Positions 52,542 through 62,560 are shown, numbered from the stretch's first letter. The stretch is DNA of 64,000 nucleotides from Candidatus Sericytochromatia bacterium (GCA_018780035.1 JADMKE010000017.1:124001-188000); one strand, 5' to 3'. Made by a program: numbers and translations. The notes: generated from the sequence alone by a model not told the origin.

Positions 52542-53405
52542 TTAGCTCTCCGAATCGTTGTGTGGTGGCAATGTCTTTGTGTTTTGAGCCAACTTCTTTT
52601 CTTCAGATTTCACCCGGCGTTCCAGCTTTTGTAAATCTTCTTCAGCGGCCAAGTTTTCTGGCTTGATGCCTCGTTGCCCGAGCATATCCCTGACACTGAC
52701 ATTATTTTGTACATGTTCATGGGTGATCGCGTTCTCTCCCAACAGGTTCGCTTGCTCGACATTGTGATTGGTCATCTCGGTCGCCAGATTCTTTGCCGCA
52801 ATGGCCAAGGTAGGCAAAAAATCCGCCAGTGGACGGCTTTTAACGATTCCGTATTTGTCCTTCATGGCTTGGGTTGTGTGGCCACCAAAGAGCGCCTGAT
52901 CACCTTTTGAGCGAATACGTCCAAAGCCAGAGTTATCAACCCCACGCTCGAAGATATTCTGCGACAGGGCTTTTTCTGATTCTTTTAAACGATCACGGGC
53001 TTCTATTCTTGCTTGAAAGCGCATACGGTCTTCAATCAGTTCTTGTTTACGGGTTTGCACGGCAAAGTAGCTCTGCGCAAAGGCGATCTCAGGTTTACGC
53101 GGGTCACCATTTTGGGCAATCAGGTAGCAGGCATAACGGGTCAGCATAAAGTCATCAATTTCACGTTTGCTGCCTTTGCCTAACTCGATCATTTTCGTGA
53201 CGCCACGAAAATGATCGGATGCCGGATGGCCTGTCACTTCACAGGATTCAATCGCACGATGAATAGCTGTTTGAAAATTTTCCCACCGAGCATAACCCAA
53301 ATAAGCTTGTAAATCACGGGCAAACCAGAACTCAATTCCTTCAGCGTCTGCCCTTTGCACAATGGCTTCGAGATTCTGTTGTAACGTTTGTAACTGTTTA
53401 TCCAT
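52542..53405 (-). CDS. dinD: DinD-like DNA-damage-inducible protein
   Basis: A 287-residue DinD-family protein. The N-terminal Bro-N-like part shows WFARDLQAYLGYARWENFQ and DDFMLTRYACYLIAQNGDP; then NIFERGVDNSGFGRIRSKGD, ALFGGHTTQAMKDKYGI and RPLADFLPTL, all typical. E. coli DinD inhibits RecA-mediated strand exchange. It is found in type I operons in several bacteria. It lies 3 bases before the PrrC-like gene. Confidence 0.88.
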   Translation of the reverse strand: MDKQLQTLQQNLEAIVQRADAEGIEFWFARDLQAYLGYARWENFQTAIHRAIESCEVTGHPASDHFRGVTKMIELGKGSKREIDDFMLTRYACYLIAQNGDPRKPEIAFAQSYFAVQTRKQELIEDRMRFQARIEARDRLKESEKALSQNIFERGVDNSGFGRIRSKGDQALFGGHTTQAMKDKYGIVKSRPLADFLPTLAIAAKNLATEMTNHNVEQANLLGENAITHEHVQNNVSVRDMLGQRGIKPENLAAEEDLQKLERRVKSEEKKLAQNTKTLPPHNDSES

Positions 53406-53468
53406 GGTTGAGCCTCGATTGATTTTGTGGTTTCATCTCCAAATTGGCAAAAGGGTTTAACCGATTAT

Positions 53469-54776
53469 TCATGCGTCTGCCTCTAAAGCAGGAAAGAGCA
53501 GCTGCATGAGGCCTTTTTTGTGGATTTTGAGGGCATCGAGCTTTTGGGTTTGGGCAGAGATCAGGATGTCTAGAGACGAGAGGCAGTCGGCGATTTTTTG
53601 TTGTTCTTCAATTGATGGAACGGATATACAAAGCGCTTTAAAATAAGGTAGCCCGATGGTCTTAATCGTACTACCCACTGCAATACTTTCAAAAGTAGGT
53701 TTTAAAATTTGTAATACATAATACAAAAACCAATTTGAAAGTTTGGATTTATCACAAACCCATGCCATAAAATGTTGGCTTACCGCCATGTCTGAATTCA
53801 GAATTGCACTTTTTCCGACACCTGCATCACGACTAAGAATCACTGTTCCCACTGGATGAAGCACTGCAGAAGAGTTTTTTAGTCCTTCTGTAGAAATCTC
53901 TATTTTGGTTGAATATAAATAACCATTATCAAGCATATTGGAGTCAGCAAGAGAAACCCACTTAATACCCCCGCTATAATAGCTAGCCTTCTTTTTATCT
54001 GGCGTATGGCCAGAGCCTCTTTTTGCTAACTCTTCAATTCTTTGTGTCCTCCAATCCCCACCATCCCGAAACACGGGAAATCTTAGGCGGGGGATGGTTT
54101 CGCCTTCGGAGGGAAAAATCTGCTGCATCAGGCCTTTTTTGTGAGTTTTGAGGGTGTCGATCTTTTGTGTTTGGGCAGAGATCAGGGTGTCTAGAGACGA
54201 AAGGCAGTCGGCGATTTTTTGTTGTTCTATCTGAGAGGTGTGTGGCAATAATGTTTTATACACAATCTCACTGCTAATATTTTGAACAATCCCTCCCGCA
54301 GAAAATTTCTCATATTGGCTCTGCATATAGTCAGAATTAAGCAATTGAAGCAAAAATTGTTTATCAAAATATTTTTCATAATCACGTAGAACAAACCACC
54401 CATCATAGATACATCCGTCAATTGCAACTTGATAGGTCTTCCCATAACTCATCGAATTGGCCAATATCAATTCACCTGTATTTACTTTTCTTGATTTTTT
54501 AGCCCCCTCAGGTGTTATTTTTTCTTCTACTTTGCTTATAACAAAATTCTTTGCAAATTTTGTATCACCAATCTTTATCCAATTTACCCCGTTGCTATCG
54601 CTTGAAAAATAATTTTGAATTGGACGTGGTGAACTGCCTCTGTACAGTACGATATATTTTGAAAACTCATTAATTGCCCACTTCCCCGCATCCTGAAACT
54701 CAGGAAAGCGCAGCCTGGGTCCCAAAAGACATTTCTCTTCTGACTTCATTGTTTGGTTTTCCTTTTGCGGGCTCAT
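53469..54776 (-). CDS. hsdS: Type I restriction specificity subunit HsdS
   Basis: A 435-residue specificity subunit with two target recognition domains (about 15-180 and 235-395), each followed by a conserved helix with QQKIADCLSSLD.LISAQTQ and HKKGLMQ. The TRDs are markedly A/T-richer than the conserved parts. Each TRD reads half of the bipartite target. The start overlaps the PIN-like gene stop (ATGA). The two conserved parts are almost identical in DNA (see repeats). Confidence 0.94.
   Translation of the reverse strand: MSPQKENQTMKSEEKCLLGPRLRFPEFQDAGKWAINEFSKYIVLYRGSSPRPIQNYFSSDSNGVNWIKIGDTKFAKNFVISKVEEKITPEGAKKSRKVNTGELILANSMSYGKTYQVAIDGCIYDGWFVLRDYEKYFDKQFLLQLLNSDYMQSQYEKFSAGGIVQNISSEIVYKTLLPHTSQIEQQKIADCLSSLDTLISAQTQKIDTLKTHKKGLMQQIFPSEGETIPRLRFPVFRDGGDWRTQRIEELAKRGSGHTPDKKKASYYSGGIKWVSLADSNMLDNGYLYSTKIEISTEGLKNSSAVLHPVGTVILSRDAGVGKSAILNSDMAVSQHFMAWVCDKSKLSNWFLYYVLQILKPTFESIAVGSTIKTIGLPYFKALCISVPSIEEQQKIADCLSSLDILISAQTQKLDALKIHKKGLMQLLFPALEADA
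53501..53606 (-). repeat. HsdS conserved helix repeat, distal copy
   Basis: About 106 bases that match 54122-54227 at most positions, encoding the conserved helix after TRD2. Direct repeats in hsdS are known sites of TRD exchange. Confidence 0.85.
54122..54227 (-). repeat. HsdS conserved helix repeat, proximal copy
   Basis: Second copy of the 106-base repeat, after TRD1. The 515 bases between the copies contain TRD2. Confidence 0.85.
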
Positions 54777-55264
54777 TTTTGTCCCAATACAAACTGGGCG
54801 CGTTCATGGCGCAACATTTCATAAGGGGTCATAAAGCGCAAACCCAGACCAGCACAAACATTGGGGATTTTTATTCGGCGGGTGGAGGCTGCGGGCACTT
54901 CGTGAGTGACGACCACATGGCTGCTTGACAGGGCATGGGCAATCAAGTAGAAATCAGCCACCTGAAAAAAGGTACTGATCGCGGCAGGTTCATAGTGTTG
55001 CGCAGTGACCCAGGTACTTACAGCGGAGAACTGAGCCAGGACAAGAGCACCTGTATGGATAAAAAAACCAGATTTTTGTTGCCGTACCCAGGCTGTTAGT
55101 TCATCTGCTCCTGCGGTCAATTCATCTTCAACTTTATCAATACTAAACACCACGCCAAGCTCATGTTTCTCGATCAACCACTGCCAAAACGCCGGGCAGA
55201 AGTCCAGGCCGTAATGCAGGTTTTTGGCCTGAATAAAGACATTGGCATCAAGCAGGTAAGTCAT
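54773..55264 (-). CDS. PIN-like (DUF4411) toxin
   Basis: A 163-residue PIN-like protein. Acidic residues typical of PIN nucleases are visible: Asp in MTYLLDANVFIQ, Glu in KVEDEL, Asp in FYLIAHAL context (VADFYL). DUF4411 proteins are usually paired with XRE/ImmA-IrrE proteins, as here (17-base overlap). It probably cleaves RNA when freed. Confidence 0.82.
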   Translation of the reverse strand: MTYLLDANVFIQAKNLHYGLDFCPAFWQWLIEKHELGVVFSIDKVEDELTAGADELTAWVRQQKSGFFIHTGALVLAQFSAVSTWVTAQHYEPAAISTFFQVADFYLIAHALSSSHVVVTHEVPAASTRRIKIPNVCAGLGLRFMTPYEMLRHERAQFVLGQK

Positions 55265-56411
55265 GGAGCACCTCTAATTCACGTGCGGCCTGATAAAACG
55301 TCGCCGTCTTTTTTACCCCCAGCAAACGAAAGGCATCTTGAAACAGGGTTTGCCCTTCCAAGGTGCTGGCCAACACCGCTCGTGCAAAGCGTTTGCCCGT
55401 GCGCGCGCCAAGCGTACGATAAAAATCGCCCCCACCTCCGCCCCGTTCGAGGGAGCGAATTCTCGCCAATTCCACATGGTAGTGTTGCCAGAGTTCGATC
55501 TCGCTGAAAAACCCAGCATCAAATAGGCGGCGTAAGACCACCAACGTGCTGACCTTGAATAGCCGGGCAAGGCGCATGAGTTCATCAGACAAAGTCTGAT
55601 CTGGCTGATACGCCTCAAGGGTGGCCGACAGCGGCATTAGCAGTTCTGCTGCTACACTGTTGCACCAGCGCTCGATTTGCTGCTCTGGCAGACGTCCTGC
55701 TTCGGTGTTAGAAATGCCGCTTTCTCCCAGCCAGAGATGAGCCAATTCGTGGGCCAAGGTAAACATTTGGGCAGACTTGCTATCAGCGGCATTTAAAAAG
55801 ATCAAAGGAGCCCATTGATCTGCCAATGCAAAGCCGCGAAATTCTTCAACCGCCAATTTACGGTGGCTATTGCTGCCCACGATGGAACTGGCCATAACGA
55901 GTATCCCCGATTCTTCGACACGGGCAATCATCTGACGCAGTGCTTCTGTCCAATTCGGTAATTGTTGGCGCTCACTCAAAGCCAGCCGCGTGGTATCACA
56001 CATCCTGTTAGCAACCCCCACAGGATCTTCGCTGAGTGTGGCACTGCCAATAAAAGTCAAGGTTGGCAAGCCATACATACGCACATGGTCACTGTACCAG
56101 TCTTGCCTTTGTTGGCAGAGGTATAAGGTATCAAGCAAATTTGGGCTGGGGCGAGCAACTTCTCGATCCGCCAAAGTGCGAAAGTCTGAAATGGGAAGCA
56201 CTTCTTGAATGGGTTGTGACAAAAACAAATAACCAATGGGCACGTGCACGGTCTTTGCAAATTGCTCCAATTGTCTTAGTGTGGGCTGTTCTTGGCCCAT
56301 TTCCCAGTCAAGAAGTTTCGGGTATTTTTTTGCTAAACTCCCGATACTCAAGCTTGCACGTTCACGCGCCCAGGTTAAAATTCCTGGATTAATCGGCACT
56401 CTACTACTCAT
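55248..56411 (-). CDS. XRE/ImmA-IrrE antitoxin-type protein
   Basis: About 387 residues. An XRE-type HTH covers about residues 10-65. The metallopeptidase motif HELAH is at 221-225 with a downstream Glu. ATG 56411 overlaps the hsdR stop by 8 bases; an in-frame start at 56435 is less likely. It would act as antitoxin or regulator for the DUF4411 protein. Confidence 0.85.
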   Translation of the reverse strand: MSSRVPINPGILTWARERASLSIGSLAKKYPKLLDWEMGQEQPTLRQLEQFAKTVHVPIGYLFLSQPIQEVLPISDFRTLADREVARPSPNLLDTLYLCQQRQDWYSDHVRMYGLPTLTFIGSATLSEDPVGVANRMCDTTRLALSERQQLPNWTEALRQMIARVEESGILVMASSIVGSNSHRKLAVEEFRGFALADQWAPLIFLNAADSKSAQMFTLAHELAHLWLGESGISNTEAGRLPEQQIERWCNSVAAELLMPLSATLEAYQPDQTLSDELMRLARLFKVSTLVVLRRLFDAGFFSEIELWQHYHVELARIRSLERGGGGGDFYRTLGARTGKRFARAVLASTLEGQTLFQDAFRLLGVKKTATFYQAARELEVLHDLPA

Positions 56412-59403
56412 ACGCAGCCAATCCCGAAATTTCACGCCCCTGGGCGAGTTTTTTAAGCAGTGGTACGAGATCTTCCATCAGCGCCAGTTCTTTTTGGCTA
56501 CGGGCTTTCCAACCCAATTCTAATGGTGCCATCAAGTCACCCAGTTGTTCTCCATCAAAAATCATGCGCTCCATAATGCCAGTCACAAAGCTGTGCATGG
56601 CCGTTTCCTCCAGCCCATGTCGTTGAGCCAAGTCAGCCAATTCTATAGCAGATTTTTTCGCTTTGAAAGCTTCATAACCTTTGCGGATGGCCTGATCACT
56701 CAGTCCTTCTCCTGCCTTGAGGCTATTGATATAATCACGAATATCATCGTGCTCATTCATCAGGTTGGAATTGGCTCTGAGCAGGTTAATGAGCTGCTCA
56801 CGGGTCATATTCTGTTTTGAGGGCTTATTCCGACTGTATTGAGCAATCAATCCCATGATATAGTCGTAATCAATCACCGCCGAGGAGAAGAGTACAAATT
56901 CAAAATCGAGTTCTTGTAATTCTTCACTGGCCTCACTCCCACTTTTAGGTTGCTGGGCTTTAAGCCGCTGGGCGGTTTCCAAGTACATTCCTCTAAAGCC
57001 ACGCAATTGCTCTTCAGGGAGCAAATTTTCGATGATTTCACGTTCTTCGCTGCTCAGGTCAGTGTATTGATCAAGCTGGGTTTTCAGGCGTTGCACTTCT
57101 TTAAAGCGGTTGATAAATGCAGCCCTTGCGGTATCACCGTTGAGGTTGTTGACAGATTCAGGCGTACAGGGTAAATTCTGAGCTTCCATAAATTTTTGCA
57201 GTTCGCTCACGGCAGCATCGAACTTTTTAATGACTGCCGGAGCGGGATCCACCAACCAGATTTCTTTGGCGCGATTTTGGTCGCCACCAGAAAAGAGCGC
57301 GATGGCTTCATTTACAGCTTTTTCTTGCTGACGAAAATCGAGAATATTACCATAAGGCTTGGTATCGTTGAGTACACGATTGGTACGCGAGAAAGCTTGA
57401 ATCAAGCCATGGTGTTTGAGATCCTTATCCACATACAGGGTATTGAGATAATGGGAATCGAAGCCCGTTAGTAACATCTCGACGACAATCAGAATATCGA
57501 TTTTATTTTTGTGTTGATAGTCCCTGTTGGGGTATCTCTGTTTTTTCATGCGCTCCTGCACATCTTGATAATAGAGATCGAACTCATTAATATTGTGGGC
57601 GGTTTCATATTGGCTGTTATAGTCACCAATAATGGTTTTGAGTGCGGCCTTTTTTTTATCTGGCGCTTGCTGGTTATCTGCTTTTTCCTTCGGTAGGTCC
57701 TCCTGTAATTGCTTGACGTCTTTATTGCCTTCGGCTGGGGGCGAAAAAACACAGGCAATGTTCAATCGTTCAAAACTCAAAGCTTCTGCCTGTCGCTGGG
57801 CCTGGATTTGCTTAAACAAGTTGTAGTAAGAAATCGCATCATCGATCGAGGCTGTAGCCAGGATTGAGTTAAAGCGACGATGATTGGTAACAGCATTATG
57901 TTTTGCCAGAATTGCCTCAATTACAGCTTGGTGGGTGAGAGTTTCATTCGTTTTGGGTTGAGCTTGGCCTTCGGGCTTGAAGTAATCAATATGAAAGCGC
58001 AGCACATTGCGATCATCAATGGCATGGGTAATGGTGTAGGCGTGTAATTGTTTTTGGAAAATAGCTTGGGTGGTTATAAACGAGCCCTCGGTGCCGTCGT
58101 TCTGCTTATAAGTGGCATTTTGATCAAAAATAGGCGTACCAGTAAAACCAAAGAGCTGGGCATTGGTAAAAAAAGCTTTGATGGCTTTGTGGTTCTCACC
58201 AAACTGGGAGCGATGGCATTCGTCAAAGATAAACACAAACCGCTTGTTGCGCAAGGGTTCCAGAAGTTCTTTATAGGTAAGCTTACCTTGTTCTTTGTGA
58301 GTTTGGGTACGTTTGCTATTTTCATCAAGTGCTAAGCTCAGCTTCTGGATGGTTGTCACAATCACCTTGTCAGCATAATCTTCTGAGAGCAAACGTTGAA
58401 CCAGGGCTTTGGTATCGGTGTTTTCTTCAACACAACCGGGTTGAAATCGGTTAAACTCTTCACGGGTTTGGCGATCCAGGTCCTTGCGATCTACCACAAA
58501 CAGGCATTTTTCAATGTCGGGGTTGTCTTTCAGCAAAGTAGAGGCTTTGAACGATGTGAGCGTTTTTCCGCTACCCGTGGTATGCCAGATGTAGCCATTT
58601 CCCCGGTTTTGGTGAATACAATCTACAATGGCTTTGACTGCATAGATTTGGTAGGGGCGCATGATCATTAGCTTTTGTTCGGTTTTTAGCAAAACCATAT
58701 AGCGACTGATCATCTCGCCCAGTGTGCATTTGGCCAAAAATGAATCAGCAAAGTCATCCAAATGAGTGATCTTTTGATTGTCTTCGCTGGCCAATTGATA
58801 GATAGGCAAAAAACGTTCATCTGCATCAAAGGAAAAATGCTGATCGTGATTGTTGGCAAAGTAGTAGGTACTAGAACGGTTGCTGACAATAAATAACTGC
58901 ATAAAACACAGCAGGGTATTGGTATAGCCATTGCCAGGATCATTTTTATAATCGACAATCTGCTCCATGGCTCGGCGGGGGCTAATTTCAAGGCTTTTAA
59001 GTTCAATCTGCACGGCAGGGACCCCGTTGATCAGCAAAATGACATCATAGCGATGATAACTGCTCTCGGTATTGATACGCAGCTGATTGATGACCTCAAA
59101 ATCGTTTTTACACCAATCTTTGACGTTCACAAGAGTATATTGAAGTGGAGTGCCGTCTTCGCGTATGAAAGTGTTAGGCTCACGCAAAGTTTGGGCAGCA
59201 ATGAAGACATCTGCACTAACAATCTCATCGCGCAGCCGAGCAAATTCAGAATCAGTTAGACGGACTCGGTTCAGGGCTTCAAATTTTTCCCGGAAATTTA
59301 GCTCAAGCGACGTTTTATCGCGAATATCCTCACGGTAAATGTATTTGAGATCAAGCAGCCGATTGATCAGATTTTGTTCAATCTGTTTTTCTTGGAGTGT
59401 CAT
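56404..59403 (-). CDS. hsdR: Type I restriction endonuclease HsdR
   Basis: A 999-residue motor and nuclease subunit. The nuclease core is D120 in RYDVILLINGVPAVQIELKS with E134 and K136; Walker A is TTGSGKT (275-281), and DECH is at 394-397. A C-terminal helical domain binds HsdM. It translocates DNA and cuts unmodified DNA far from the target. It is first in the island operon, which reads hsdR-immA/irrE-DUF4411-hsdS-dinD-prrC-like-hsdM. Confidence 0.97.
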   Translation of the reverse strand: MTLQEKQIEQNLINRLLDLKYIYREDIRDKTSLELNFREKFEALNRVRLTDSEFARLRDEIVSADVFIAAQTLREPNTFIREDGTPLQYTLVNVKDWCKNDFEVINQLRINTESSYHRYDVILLINGVPAVQIELKSLEISPRRAMEQIVDYKNDPGNGYTNTLLCFMQLFIVSNRSSTYYFANNHDQHFSFDADERFLPIYQLASEDNQKITHLDDFADSFLAKCTLGEMISRYMVLLKTEQKLMIMRPYQIYAVKAIVDCIHQNRGNGYIWHTTGSGKTLTSFKASTLLKDNPDIEKCLFVVDRKDLDRQTREEFNRFQPGCVEENTDTKALVQRLLSEDYADKVIVTTIQKLSLALDENSKRTQTHKEQGKLTYKELLEPLRNKRFVFIFDECHRSQFGENHKAIKAFFTNAQLFGFTGTPIFDQNATYKQNDGTEGSFITTQAIFQKQLHAYTITHAIDDRNVLRFHIDYFKPEGQAQPKTNETLTHQAVIEAILAKHNAVTNHRRFNSILATASIDDAISYYNLFKQIQAQRQAEALSFERLNIACVFSPPAEGNKDVKQLQEDLPKEKADNQQAPDKKKAALKTIIGDYNSQYETAHNINEFDLYYQDVQERMKKQRYPNRDYQHKNKIDILIVVEMLLTGFDSHYLNTLYVDKDLKHHGLIQAFSRTNRVLNDTKPYGNILDFRQQEKAVNEAIALFSGGDQNRAKEIWLVDPAPAVIKKFDAAVSELQKFMEAQNLPCTPESVNNLNGDTARAAFINRFKEVQRLKTQLDQYTDLSSEEREIIENLLPEEQLRGFRGMYLETAQRLKAQQPKSGSEASEELQELDFEFVLFSSAVIDYDYIMGLIAQYSRNKPSKQNMTREQLINLLRANSNLMNEHDDIRDYINSLKAGEGLSDQAIRKGYEAFKAKKSAIELADLAQRHGLEETAMHSFVTGIMERMIFDGEQLGDLMAPLELGWKARSQKELALMEDLVPLLKKLAQGREISGLAAYE

Positions 59404-59545
59404 GCAGAAAACGCTTTCATTACTAGCATTGGGCCTCTTAATTAGTTGAGAATCAAGGTATGGCTACTTCATTTTAACTTATTCTCAGGCCCCCAAACAG
59501 CCGCCCAAAGCCTGCTTAAGAAAGCAAAGAAATCAAGATAGAGGA

Positions 59546-60208
59546 CTAATCCTGAGCGGCTTTGAGTGCTTTTTCACTCTGCCGGTGGCGCAGATATTCG
59601 ATCGCCATCGGCAACACAGAAATCGCGATAATGCCCATGATCGCAATTTCGAAGTTCTTTTTAACAACGGGAATATTGCCAAAGAGAAAGCCTCCCAAGC
59701 CACAGGCCCCCACCCACAGCAGTGAGCCCAAGACATTGTAGAGGAAAAAGCGGGGATAATGCATTTTGCTCACGCCCGCCACAAAAGGCGCAAAGGTGCG
59801 CACAATCGGCATAAAACGCGCATAGACAATCGCCCGACCACCAAATTTGGCATAAAATGCCTGGGTTTTTTCAAGATATTCTTTTTTAAAGATCTTGCTG
59901 TTTTTTCGTTCAAAAACCGGGGGCCCCAAATAATAGCCGATGCCATAATTGGCAGCATCCCCCAAAATAGCCGCAATCACCAATAAAAACAAAACCAAGG
60001 CGATGTTTAAAGCGCCCAAAGCGGCAAAGGTGCCGGCTGCAAACAGCAGAGAATCACCCGGCAAAAAAGGCGTGACAACCAAACCGGTTTCACAAAAGAT
60101 GATCAGAAAGAGAATCAAATAGGTCCACATACCATAGCTCTGAATAATGGTCTGGAGATGATCATCGAGATGCAGAAATAAACCGATAAATTGAGTGATA
60201 TATTCCAT
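59546..60208 (-). CDS. DedA family membrane protein
   Basis: A 220-residue membrane protein of the DedA/SNARE-associated family, with re-entrant loop signatures FCETGLVVTPFLPGDSLLF (E and PGD) and a later R-containing FMPIVRTFAPFVAG. Some members flip undecaprenyl phosphate or phosphatidylethanolamine. ATG 60208 gives usual length; an upstream start at 60253 is weaker. Confidence 0.9.
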   Translation of the reverse strand: MEYITQFIGLFLHLDDHLQTIIQSYGMWTYLILFLIIFCETGLVVTPFLPGDSLLFAAGTFAALGALNIALVLFLLVIAAILGDAANYGIGYYLGPPVFERKNSKIFKKEYLEKTQAFYAKFGGRAIVYARFMPIVRTFAPFVAGVSKMHYPRFFLYNVLGSLLWVGACGLGGFLFGNIPVVKKNFEIAIMGIIAISVLPMAIEYLRHRQSEKALKAAQD

Positions 60209-60349
60209 GAAGCGCCTGTTACTGAATTCTTTATTTTCTTTGTACTCTAACATGCTCAGGAAGTCTGCGACATCACTTACAGTTTCAAGCGGCTCTTGGA
60301 GGCCAAAAGGTGTGGTAATCTAAAGAAAACACTGCCAGGAATGTCCTTG

Positions 60350-61864
60350 ATGAAACTCCCCGCTTTTGTAACTTTGCCCCTGATTAGCTGTTTGTTAAGC
60401 CTGAGTTTTTTATTGCCCACTCCCGCCCAGGCCGCCGTTGAGCAAACCCTGACCTTGCTCTTTACCAACGATACCCACAACCGGCTGGAGCCCTTTGAAC
60501 ACATCGAACTCAAACAAAAAGTGGGAGGCATCGTACGCCGGGCCCGCTACTTTGACAGCGTGCGCCAAAGCAATCCGCAAACCCTGATTCTCGATGCGGG
60601 CGACGTCTTTCAGGGCACGCCTTTTTATAACTTTTATCTGGGTGAACCCGATATACAAGCCATGAATATGCTGGGCTACGATGCCATGACGATGGGCAAT
60701 CACGACCTGGATAATGGCCTGAATAATTTGCGCCAAAAAGTCCAATATGCCCATTTTCCCGTGCTCTGTGCCAATGTGACCGAAAAGGCCAACGATCTGC
60801 TGGTGTTTCGGCCCTTTCAGATCTTTGAACGCAACGGCCTCAAAATTGCCGTGATGGGGTTTATCAGCGAACACGCCTGGCAGGCCGTGGCCCTGCCTCA
60901 AAAGGAAGGCCTGAGCTTTCATGACCCGATTCCGATCGCCCAAAAATTGGTGGCGGAATTGCGGCCCAAAGTCGATTTAATCATCAGTTTGCACCATATG
61001 GGCATCTGGTTTGATGAGCCTTTTGCCAAAGCAGTTCCAGGGGTGGATCTGATCATTGGCGGCCACTCACATACCGAAATGGAAAAGGCCCAATTGGTGG
61101 CCAATGGCTCTCCCAACGGGATTGGCGGCACCTTGATTATGCATGCGGGGCATATGGGCATGTGGGTCGGACGGCTGGATTTAACCCTGAACCACCGCAA
61201 ACAAATTACCCAGCACAGCAGTGAGCGGGTGTTGATGGATGCCCGTTGGGATCTGCAGCCTCTGCCAGAAATGCTCGAATCGTATGCCAAACGGTTGCGG
61301 GCCGATATGGAAAAAACCATTGGCGAGGCCTTGGAAGACTTTTCTGTGGCGGGTAAATACGATGGTCCCTTTGCCTTGGGCAGCCTCTTGGCAGATATCC
61401 TGCGCAGCTCACTCAAAACGGACATCGGCATTATGAACACAGGCGGGGTCCGCAATGGCCTCAACAAGGGACCGATTCAAGTCGGAGAAATCTTTGAAAT
61501 TCTGCCCTTTGAAAATCTGGTCAATCATTTTGAGTTGCGGGGCGATATGCTGCGCAAAGTGGTTGAGACCAGCGCCAGCCGTCTCAAAGTCTCCAAGAAT
61601 TTGCAGTTTTCAGGGCTGGATTATACCCTGGAAGGCAAAAAAGTCACAGAAATACGGGTGCAAGGCAAACCGCTCGATCTTCAACGCTGGTATAGCGTAT
61701 CGGCCCCGGAATACGTCTTTATGGGCAATGAAGCAATTTCCTTTGAGGGAGCCCGCAATGTACAAATGACAGACCGGCGCACCCTGCGCGACATGGTTTT
61801 GGACTATATCCGCTTGAATCCCCGTCTGTCTCATCCCAAAGAACCGCGCCTGATTCAGAAATAA
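60350..61864 (+). CDS. Exported 5'-nucleotidase/metallophosphatase
   Basis: A 504-residue enzyme of the UshA/YfkN type. ATG 60350 with AGGA upstream gives a signal peptide ending PTPAQA. The metallophosphatase domain has FTNDTHNRLEPF, DAGDVFQGTPF, MGNHDLDNG and GGHSHTEM. The C-terminal 5'-nucleotidase domain contains IMNTGGVRNGL. It hydrolyses nucleotides in the periplasm or outside; specificity unknown. Confidence 0.92.
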   Translation: MKLPAFVTLPLISCLLSLSFLLPTPAQAAVEQTLTLLFTNDTHNRLEPFEHIELKQKVGGIVRRARYFDSVRQSNPQTLILDAGDVFQGTPFYNFYLGEPDIQAMNMLGYDAMTMGNHDLDNGLNNLRQKVQYAHFPVLCANVTEKANDLLVFRPFQIFERNGLKIAVMGFISEHAWQAVALPQKEGLSFHDPIPIAQKLVAELRPKVDLIISLHHMGIWFDEPFAKAVPGVDLIIGGHSHTEMEKAQLVANGSPNGIGGTLIMHAGHMGMWVGRLDLTLNHRKQITQHSSERVLMDARWDLQPLPEMLESYAKRLRADMEKTIGEALEDFSVAGKYDGPFALGSLLADILRSSLKTDIGIMNTGGVRNGLNKGPIQVGEIFEILPFENLVNHFELRGDMLRKVVETSASRLKVSKNLQFSGLDYTLEGKKVTEIRVQGKPLDLQRWYSVSAPEYVFMGNEAISFEGARNVQMTDRRTLRDMVLDYIRLNPRLSHPKEPRLIQK

Positions 61865-61944
61865 TTCAGCGATCAGGCTGGAATCCTTTCAGATAGTGTG
61901 ATGAAGGCACATCAACTCAGAAAAAGATAGTGCTAAGATGAATC

Positions 61945-61959
61945 AGGGCATGATGCCCT
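61945..61959. promoter_or_regulatory. 15-bp palindrome upstream of sepF
   Basis: AGGGCATGATGCCCT is a perfect palindrome around a central G, just downstream of a TAAGAT hexamer. It could be an operator. Confidence 0.4.
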
Positions 61960-62041
61960 TGATCTAGACATGGGTTTAGACATTGTGTTTTGGGATCTCG
62001 CCCACTGCATCGAAGCAAAATCTGAAAGAGGTCTGTCTATT

Positions 62042-62557
62042 GTGAGCGCTGAACTGTGGAAAAAGGTGAAACATTTGGTCGGTATTCCCGAAGATGGGGA
62101 CTATGCCGAGTATGATGAGCCTGTAGCCCTGTCCATGCCGCCGCAGCTCGAACCTCTGCCCGAAGAGCCGGTTTTGCCCCGCACGGGCCGCCGTCAGCGC
62201 TTCGAGCGCTCAAATGGCAATCATTTAAACAATATCATCGGTCTCAATTCAGCCCTCAGTCAAAGTGAGATGCTGATTGTGGAACCCAAATCTTTTGAGG
62301 ACGCCCTCGAAATTGTCGAGTCACTGCGCAGCCGCAAAGCTGTGATTGTCAATCTCTCTTCTTTGGAGCCTGAATCGGCCCAGCGTCTGATTGATTTTGT
62401 CGCGGGCGCCACCCACGCTTTGGATGGACATCAAGAGCGGGTCGGAGACGGCATTTTCTTGTTCTCACCCAGCAATGTGGTGATCAGCTCCCCCGGCGCA
62501 GAACCCTGGGTGAATCAAGATGCCAAAGACCTCTTTTGGCCCGTGAACGCGAAATAA
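62042..62557 (+). CDS. sepF: Cell division protein SepF
   Basis: A 171-residue SepF. The start is GTG 62042 with AAAGAGG upstream, giving the expected membrane-binding helix (SAELWKKVKHLVGI); the longer frame from 61970 has no ribosome site. After an acidic/proline linker comes the SepF domain, with VEPKSFEDALEIVESLRS, AVIVNLSSLEPESAQRLIDF and VGDGIFLFSPSNVVIS. SepF anchors FtsZ to the membrane in Gram-positive bacteria and cyanobacteria. Confidence 0.93.
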   Translation: MSAELWKKVKHLVGIPEDGDYAEYDEPVALSMPPQLEPLPEEPVLPRTGRRQRFERSNGNHLNNIIGLNSALSQSEMLIVEPKSFEDALEIVESLRSRKAVIVNLSSLEPESAQRLIDFVAGATHALDGHQERVGDGIFLFSPSNVVISSPGAEPWVNQDAKDLFWPVNAK

Positions 62558-62560
62558 ATC

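Noticed and set aside
49828..59403. Prophage or integrative element
   Set aside because: No integrase, phage structural gene or flanking tRNA is visible; only a defence operon.
61970..62041. Upstream ATG start for sepF
   Set aside because: No ribosome site and it would bury the membrane-binding helix expected at the N-terminus.
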